64,000 bases of DNA from Jaltomata sinuosa. Lineage: Eukaryota; Streptophyta; Magnoliopsida; Solanales; Solanaceae. The stretch lies in NCBI GenBank assembly GCA_003996215.1, contig QJPP01000032.1:124001-188000 (forward strand), read 5' to 3'. The first letter of the stretch is position 1, and every line of letters starts with the position of its first letter. The notes beneath the pieces are model-generated. The model was not told where the DNA came from. It made no database searches and saw only the letters and a list, made by a program, of their open reading frames with translations. The position numbers and the translations under genes are program-made. This document shows positions 57,377-64,000 of the stretch, in pieces.

Positions 57377-59552
57377 TGTCACGATCCAACCGTTGTGAGT
57401 GTCACCCACCTAACTCCCGGATGAGCGAACCAATAGAGTTCCACCCTTTCCTATACTAACAGCCTAAAACCAACAATGAAAATAAGATCAACTACTCAAA
57501 ATACTTATCATAATTAATAATCTGCGAAAAATCCCACCTAGGAACTGAAAGTCATCGTACCAAACATCAATACCAAATCTAGAGTACGGGGATGAAACCC
57601 CAAATAAAATAAGAATAGTTTTTAAGTCCGAACAAACGGACTAAAACTCTAATGATAATCCCAAGGTAGCTCGTATCGACAGCTCACCCTTGAAGATCGG
57701 AAACGTCGGTGCTAAATCTGAGGTCTCGTCTCAGCCGCTGGAAGATTTCATGTACTCACCTAAAGAAAGACAAGTGCAGTATCAGTACACCACCACTGTG
57801 TACTGGTAGGATCATCAGCCAGTATTCAGGAAAATAGTATATAAATAGTACACAAAATCCAGTAACAAGTATGGCAAACATGCAACAATATCACAGGCAT
57901 CTCTAGACTACAGGTCTCTACCTAGCTTGTTACCGCATGAATCCATCTCTTACAGTTCTATTCCACCAACAAGAATAACCATAACCACACCTTACCGTCT
58001 AGCCCGGACCCACCCTGGAATCCCCTCTAGACAATACCACAAGAAGTGATTACCCGGCCTAAACCAAGACCAATTCAACAGTCATACAACAGTTCCCGGC
58101 CACTCAAGGACCACCAATCAATCACATTTTTTGATAACAACCCGGTCCACTCACTGAACCAATATCAAGTATCACATTCAGTAAAACAACCCGGTCCTCT
58201 TACAGAACCAATATCAACCAATGCAATACAATAATCAATGAAACAGTGCAAGATGCAATAAAGTAAACCCGTACCAGGCGTGGTACCCGTGCCAACCGAA
58301 TGTTATACCGTACCAGGCGTGGTACCCGAGCCAACCGAATGTCAACAACAACAGTCAATAGAATGAATGCACACCTCTTGTAAATCCAACAAGTAAAAAC
58401 CATTTAAACATAGACTGTAAACCGAACTTAGACATTCCACACAAATCCCCTAAGCAATGTAATGCACACAATTACTTAGACCACGAGTACAATGAATATA
58501 CACATTCGAAGAAATACGAAAGCCATCACCTACCTCGAATGTTCCAAGCTCTATTCAACCCGAGCTTTTCCGTGTTCCGGATTCCTCTCACGTTCTTGGT
58601 CTAAAAATAACACATAATGCATACAATTAGCATACATGCCTGTACATTATCCAGATTATACCAAATCCCCAAATCCCAGGCCACCCATGATCATCCCACC
58701 CTTTTCCACTGTTAATTCTCCTAGTCTTATCATTTTTAAGGACAAAACATGAAATTAAACAGTCTATGATCATTTTAACGTACCTAAATCAACACCCAAG
58801 AACATACATGTTTGGAACTCCCTTCTTCCCCGAATTTCATCATCCTAGGTCATTCCAACCTTCCTCAATTTCCCTCCTAGAAATTCTACCGCATAGGAAA
58901 CGTAGTACAAAGTGTGGGGAACGAAAACCTTACCTTAGGAATAATTTTTGGCGGAGGAATGAAGAAAATCGCCTGAATTCGCCCAACCTTTCTCCCAAAA
59001 CAAACTTGTGAAATTCTGATGTCTTGAGAGCTGTTTCTACATTAAAAACCTGTCGGCCCGCTATAGCGGTCCCCGCTTTGCTATAGCGGTCCCGCTATAG
59101 CAGTCATCTGCCGCCATATCGGTCTTAAGTGAGTTGACCGCCGCTATAGCGGTAATTTCTACTACTATAGCAGTGGCCGCTATCGCACGTGACAATGCTC
59201 GTCACGGGCAGAAAGTCCGTAAATTTGCCAGTTTTGGCCATTTCACAATACACTTGGTTCCCCGGACGTTCTGAAATAACCCTTTCACGTCAAACGCGAT
59301 TCCGAGAGTTCTACTTACCCAAATTTGATTCTGAAAAGTCTTTCGAACTCCTTTATCTCTTGGCTACATGGAAAACTAGCTTAATCCAAGACACCTAAAC
59401 CCATTTTTACTCGGATTTCCATAGACTCTACCTCTCTCCAAAACCGGCCGAGGCTAGCCTAGCCCAGAATTTCAAACTCCCAAACTCGGAGTTTTCTAAT
59501 TCTAAAACTTGGTATGATTGAACTACCCATAATGACAAACTTGGTCGTTACA
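57377..59552 (-). repeat. 3' LTR of the gypsy element (about 2.2 kb)
   Basis: On the plus strand it begins TGTCACGATCCAACC and ends TTGGTCGTTACA, giving a TGTMACGA inverted terminal repeat. Within it: two copies of a ~41-bp unit (CGTACCAGGCGTGGTACCCG at 58270 and 58310), and a run of CCGCTATAGCGG palindromes at 59055-59190. The LTR includes no gene; frames such as 58766-59011 are incidental. Confidence 0.85.
59055..59190. repeat. Array of CCGCTATAGCGG palindromes in the gypsy LTR
   Basis: Two perfect 12-bp palindromes CCGCTATAGCGG (59058-59069 and 59141-59152) and about five near-copies (TTGCTATAGCGG, CCGCTATAGCAG, CCGCCATATCGG, ACTACTATAGCAG, GCCGCTATCGC) within 135 bp. Confidence 0.88.
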
Positions 59553-59639
59553 ACAGATACTAATTTACCCATCGTTCGTCCCCGAACGATCAAACTCAAA
59601 ATTACGAAAATAAAAGAAAAATAAAAGAAAGGAAGTGTA

Positions 59640-60564
59640 GTACCTGAATCCTCAAACAATTGAGGGTACTTTTCCCGCATGTCCTTCTCGGTTTCCCAAG
59701 TGGCTTTCTTAATCGGACGATGCTTCCACTGAACCTTCACCATATCAATCACCTTTGTCCTCAACCTCCGGACATCCCGAGCAAGAATCAAGATCGGTTC
59801 CTCCTCATAACGAAGATCCTTATCAAAAAGTACCTCATCCCACTTGATGATGTAGTCCCCATCCCCATGGTATCGCTTGAGCATGAGTACATGAAATACC
59901 GGATGGACGCCGACAAACTAGGTGGCAGTGCTAACTTGTAAGCCACTGGCCCCACCATCTCAAGAACCTCAAACGGACCGATAAAGCGAGGGCTAAGCTT
60001 GCCCTTCTTACCAAACCGCATAACCCCTTTCATTGGTGACACTTTTAGCAATACTTGTTCACCAACCTGAAAGTCCATGTCTCGGACCTTACGAGTTGCA
60101 TACTCCTTCTGCCTGCTTTGAGCAACCAATAACTTGGTCTGTATTCCCCTTACTTTTTCCTGCGCTTCCTTCACTAAGTCTACGCCCAGAGGCTTCACAT
60201 CACCTTCCTCAAACCACCCAACCGGTGATCTACAGTTTATCCCATACAGGGCCTCGAACGATGCCATATCGATACTGAAGTGGTAGCTATTATTGTACGA
60301 GAATTCGCACAATGGTAGAAACTGATCCCAATGACCAACGAAGTCCATTACACATGCTCTCAGCATGTCCTTCAATACCTGAATCGTCCTCTCTGACTGA
60401 CCATCAGTCTGAGGATGGAAGGCTGTACTAAAGGTGAGTTGTGTACCCAACTCTTCATGTAACTTTCCCCAGAACTTAGAAGTAAACTGCGTACCCCTGT
60501 CTGAAATGATGGACAGTGGTACCCCATGCAGTCTTACAATCTCCTTCACGTAGATCTTGGCCAA
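59640..60564 (-). pseudogene. Gypsy integrase C-terminal half and chromodomain (frameshifted)
   Basis: Frame 60564 to 59788: IISDRGTQFTSKFW with the second catalytic Asp, TDGQSERTIQ with the catalytic Glu, then GPFEVLEMVGPVAYKL of the integrase C-terminus. Just after LPPSLSA the frame changes; the continuing frame (59884 downward) carries the chromodomain-like WKHRPIKKATWETE and EKYPQLFEDSG end typical of Tekay elements. The broken junction is a single-base-type frameshift near 59925. Confidence 0.85.
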
Positions 60565-61023
60565 CTACTGCAAATTGTAATCTACCCTGATCGGAATGAA
60601 ATGAGCGGACTTGGTCAGCCTGTCAACAATGACCCAAATTGAGTCATACTTCCCTAATGTCTTAGGAAGACCCACCATAAAATCCATGGCTATCCTTTAC
60701 CACTTCCACTCTGGAATTGGCATTCTCTAAAGTAGTCCTACAGGTCTATGATGTTCATATTTTACCTGCTGGCAATTCTGGCACTTGGACACAAAATCAA
60801 CTATGTCCCTTTTTATCCCGGGCCACCAGTAACGCTGCCTCAAGTTCCTGTACATTTTGGTTACACCAAGATGGATCGAGCACCGTGAACCATGAGCTTC
60901 TATCAGAATTTTTGGAATTATATCATCAACCCGAGGAACACAAATCCTCTCCCTGAAATGCAATACACCACCAGAGTCTAACATGACATCTCTGGACTCC
61001 CCGACTATCACTTTACTCCGCAA
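60565..61023 (-). pseudogene. Gypsy integrase N-terminal half (interrupted by stops)
   Basis: The frame 61023-60727 carries the HHCC zinc-binding domain (HLGVTKMYRNLRQRYWW, then CQNCQQVKYEH) and stops after RPVGLL. Between 60726 and 60565 the catalytic core start (AMDFMVGLPKT with the first Asp, VDRLTKSAHFIP) can be read, but with further stop codons. Confidence 0.85.
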
Positions 61024-61047
61024 CTTGCCCAGTTTCAGATCCTGAAA

Positions 61048-61791
61048 CTATTTTGCCTTTATTTCTTCTATGAAGTTGACCTTGACCTCAATGCTGGCCA
61101 ATAACCCGCCTGGGTCTGAGACACCCAAGTACATAAACTTGGCCTCCATAGCCTGAATTTCTTTAACCAACGGTCGTTTGGACACCCCCAAACAAGCCAA
61201 GCTACCCATGCTAATAATTTTCCGGCTCAATACGTCTGCCACCACATTAGCCTTACCCGGATGGTACTGAATGGTCACATCATAATCTTTCAATAACTCC
61301 ATCCACCTTCTCTGCCTCAGATTCAAATCTTTTTGAGTGAAAACGTGCTGCAGACTGTGATGATCTGTGAATACTTTACACTTGACACCATTAAGGTAGT
61401 GGCTCAAGATTTTCAAAGCAAAAACCACCGCTGCCAATTCTAAATCGTGAGTCGGGTAATTTCTCTCATGCACCTTCAACTGCCTGGATGCATAGGCTAT
61501 CACATTCTTATCCTGCATTAACACAGCACCCAAACAAGAATGTAAAGTATCACAGTAAACAATAAAGTCTTTATCTTTAACCGGCAAGGACAATATAGGA
61601 GCCGTGGTCAAAAAAGTCTTGAGCTTTTGGAAGCTCTCCTCGCACTTGTCGGACCACACAAATGGTACCTCCTTCTGTGTCATCCTGGTCAGGTGAGTAG
61701 CAATAGAAGCAAAGTCCTTTACAAACCTTCGGTAGTACCCCCCGAGCCCAACAAAACTTTTCACCTCTGTCACAGAGCTAGGCCGGAGCAA
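61048..61791 (-). pseudogene. Gypsy RT thumb and RNase H segment
   Basis: The 247-codon frame starts in the RT thumb region (VKSFVGLGGYYRRFVKDFA), then has the RNase H domain (FIVYCDTLHSCLGAVLMQ with the first Asp, VIAYASRQL, LELAAVVFAL with the Glu, VFTDHHSLQHVF with the third acidic residue) and NVVADVLSRK. It ends with a stop at 61048-61050. The frame differs from that of the upstream RT segment, so a frameshift lies near 61790-61800. Confidence 0.87.
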
Positions 61792-61883
61792 ACCTTAACT
61801 GCCTCAATTTTCTGGGGATCCACCATTACCCCCTTTTGTGACACCACATGCCCCAAAAATGCCACAGAAGTAAACCAAAACTC

Positions 61884-62693
61884 TCACTTAGTGAATTTTG
61901 CATAAAGCTTTTGGTGCCTCAAGATGTCCAGCACAATGCGAAGATCATTAGCATGCTCCTCCCTACTCTTAGAGTAGATCAAAATATCGTCAATGAACAC
62001 GATAACAAAAAAATCCAAGTAGGACTTAAACACCCCATTCATCAAACTCATGAATGCTGCCGGCGCATTGGTCAAACCAAATGACATTACTAGAAACTCG
62101 TAATATCCATACCGAGTACGAAAAATAGTTTTCGGAATATCCTCAGGCCTAATCTTTAACTGATGGTACCCCGATCTCAAGTCGATTTTTGAAAATACCG
62201 ATGCACCCTGAAGCTGGTCAAACAAATCATCTATCCGGGGTAAAGGATACTTATTCCGGATGGTCACCTTGTTCAACTGTCTGTAGTCTATGCACATCCG
62301 CATACTACCATCCTTCTTTTTCACAAACAAAACCGGAGCCCCCCAAGGTGAAGCACTGGGACGTATAAATCCCTTATCTAGGAGTTCCTGTAGCTGAGTC
62401 TTAAGTTCCCTTAACTCTGCCGGAGCCATTCTATACGGAGGAATAGAGATGGGATGAGTGCCTGGCTCCAAATCGATACAAAAATCTATATCCCTGTCCG
62501 GAGGCATACCAGGAAAATCTGCTCGAAACACCTCTACAAATTCGGACACCACCAGAACTGGCTCAATAGAAGAGGACTCCACACTATCATCCCGGAGATG
62601 AGCCAAGAAGGCTAGACACCCTCTTCCCACTAGCTTCTTAGCCCGAACAAACAATATTATCTTAACTGGTTTAGGCCTGTATACACCTTCCAA
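61884..62693 (-). pseudogene. Gypsy reverse transcriptase segment
   Basis: A 269-codon frame with FPGMPPDRDIDF, PPYRMAPAEL, GFIRPSASPWGAPVLFVKKK, MCIDYRQLNKVT, FSKIDLRSGYHQ, TNAPAAFM and the catalytic FIDDILIYSK (YxDD-type). It stops at YAKFTK with TGA, where related elements carry Cys (KCEFW follows in the same frame), so this is a nonsense change rather than the natural end. Confidence 0.9.
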
Positions 62694-63440
62694 TCTAATC
62701 TATCCTTACCGAAAATTTCTAGAGTTACAGTTTTGGTGTTACAGTTCAACACAGCATAATAAAGAGATAGCCAGGTCATACCCAAGATAATATCAAAATC
62801 AGTCATATCCAGAATTACTAAGTCTACCCAAGTACGTAGCCCCACAAATACCACAGAACAATCACGATACACATGAGTCATAATCGTCGACTCTCCAACT
62901 GGGTAGATACATAGATATGAGAATCGATGATATCGCAATTCAAATTCAGACCCAAAGCAAAACTAACAGACACATAAGAATATGTAGATCCTGGGTCAAA
63001 TAATACTGAGGCCATTTTATCACAGACAAGAATAGTACCTGTGATCACCGCATCTGAGGTTTCCATCTCAGTCCTTCCTGGAAAAGCATAGCAATGTGCC
63101 CGATTATCAATCCGAGAAACTTCCCGAGCCGGTTGCATCGCACCCCTGCCTGCGCCGCCGTTCCCTCGGTCTCCCCGGCCTCCCTGGAAATTACCTCGCC
63201 CACCCTATGGACAACCCCTAGCTTTACCACCTTTGCCTGCCGGGACCACTGCTCTAGTCTGCTGCTGACCCTGATTACCTACCTGCCTATGTGGACACTC
63301 CCTCTTAAAGTGGCCCAACTCACCACAATGAAAGCAACCACGGTCCAAAGTAGGACTGCTAGTTGATGTATAAGATGCCCCCTGGCCTCTAGGAGCTGAA
63401 GACTGAGCTTCCTGATGGCCACCTATAGTAGCTCGCAGAG
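62657..63440 (-). pseudogene. Gypsy gag zinc knuckle and protease (frameshifted)
   Basis: On the minus strand from about 63440: CFHCGELGHFKREC (CCHC zinc knuckle), a basic Gly/Arg-rich stretch broken by a TAG at 63205-63207, then AHCYAFPGRTE and the aspartic protease motif VLFDPGSTYSYVS. Near 62905 a one-base-type frameshift moves coding to the frame 62938-62657, which continues with FDIILGMTWLS. Confidence 0.85.
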
Positions 63441-64000
63441 CTGACTGAATAGAACGGGCCGAGTAACCTGATAATGCTGGCCCCTGGAGTATGAACCACC
63501 AAAATTTCCCTAATTCTGGGGCCTTTTGGCTAAAGCCTTAGCCTGCCCCGCTTTCCTAACTCCCTCAATCTTCTTCACATAGTCCACCACATCATTAAAA
63601 CCCTTTCCTGAAGAAGTCATATGCACTGTCAGTATCTGCAGATCACTATTCAGACCCTTGACAAACAATCGGACTCGTTCCTCCTCGAAACCCATCATCT
63701 GTGTAGCAAAGCGAGACAACGCATGAAACTTAGCCTCATAAGCTGAGACCGACATGTCACCCTGCTCCAAGTTCAGAAACTCATCCTTCTTCCGACCCCT
63801 CAAAGTACGGGGAACGTACTTCTCTAGAAACAAGGCATGGAACTTCTCCCAAGTCAGTGGAGGTAAGATAGATGACCGACACTCAACATGAGACCTCCAC
63901 CACTGTTTGGCATCACCCTGCAGCTTAAAAGTGACAAACTACACCCCATGCTGACGTACAATACCCAACTTGTGCAACCTCTTATGGCAATCCATGATGA
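63441..64000 (-). pseudogene. Gypsy gag (N-terminal, cut by window edge)
   Basis: Gag capsid-type sequence including KLQGDAKQWW, SSILPPLTWEKF and the frame 63833-63510 with DEFLNLEQGDMSVSAYEAKF and RVRLFVKGLN. A TAG at 63939-63941 interrupts the upstream part in the same frame. The start of gag lies outside the window. Decay also affects the stretch between 63510 and 63440. Confidence 0.85.

Larger units (their letters stand above)
57377..64000 (-). mobile_element. Ty3/gypsy LTR retrotransposon, chromovirus (Tekay/Del-like), cut by window edge
   Basis: Minus-strand element. The 3' LTR is complete at 57377-59552, followed rightward by the end of pol, then integrase, RNase H, RT, protease and gag in gypsy order (gag-PR-RT-RH-INT). 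The 5' LTR and primer site lie beyond 64000. A chromodomain-like end after the integrase marks a chromovirus. Stop codons and frameshifts break the polyprotein at several places, so this copy is dead. The base left of the LTR is CTTTA (57372-57376), the expected target duplication; its partner is outside the window. Confidence 0.93.

Noticed and set aside
57377..59552. Possibility that the 2.2-kb region is a host gene or pararetrovirus
   Set aside because: Terminal inverted TGTMACGA, position next to the pol end and non-coding content fit an LTR; gene order and chromodomain fit a gypsy chromovirus.

Overview
This is eukaryotic nuclear DNA from a flowering plant, most likely a member of the nightshade family (Solanaceae). 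The reasons are the strong AT richness, spliced genes with GT-AG introns, plant-only gene families (chloroplast CBSX protein, euAP2 factor with a miR172 site, class III peroxidase, MAPKKK17/18-type kinase), and transposon families whose ends look like those common in Solanaceae. The family assignment is an inference from repeat style; no species call is possible from the sequence alone.

Four host genes are supported. (1) 1411-7666, minus strand: eight-exon gene for a 236-residue chloroplast-targeted two-CBS-domain protein (CBSX1/CBSX2 type). (2) 30293-33579, plus strand: ten-exon gene for a 496-residue euAP2 transcription factor (AP2/TOE3-like) with two AP2 domains and a miR172 target site in its last exon. 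(3) 46384-48537, plus strand: four-exon gene for a 327-residue secreted class III peroxidase. (4) 50188-51255, minus strand: intronless gene for a 355-residue MAP kinase kinase kinase of the MAPKKK17/18 type. The last two converge. No operon-like logic applies, and nothing in the sequence ties the four genes into one pathway.

The rest is dominated by mobile DNA. At 9034-12571 lies a minus-strand Ty1/copia element with 400-bp LTRs, an AATAT target-site duplication, an initiator-Met tRNA primer site, and an in-frame deletion of most of reverse transcriptase and RNase H. At 57377 to the right edge lies a minus-strand Ty3/gypsy chromovirus (Tekay/Del-like) with a 2.2-kb LTR and a decayed gag-pol. 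Between the genes lie many Stowaway-like, Tourist-like and hAT-like MITEs, several nested. A 937-bp element at 19981-20917 has about 220-bp inverted ends and a perfect 10-bp target duplication. Three copies (about 14500-15675, 40118-42888 and 42893-44745) belong to a foldback or Mutator-like family with CT-rich left arms, GA-rich right arms and tandem ~80-bp modules; one carries a decayed Mutator-associated N-terminal reading frame.

Other structure includes a nuclear fragment of mitochondrial large-subunit rRNA (51923-52215), degenerate C/G-skewed minisatellites (23270-24010 and 25140-25545), a five-unit ~150-bp satellite-like array downstream of the AP2 gene (35565-36245), a ~0.6-kb direct duplication between the peroxidase and kinase genes, and a run of CCGCTATAGCGG palindromes in the gypsy LTR. 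I see no CRISPR array, intact tRNA gene or intact rRNA gene.
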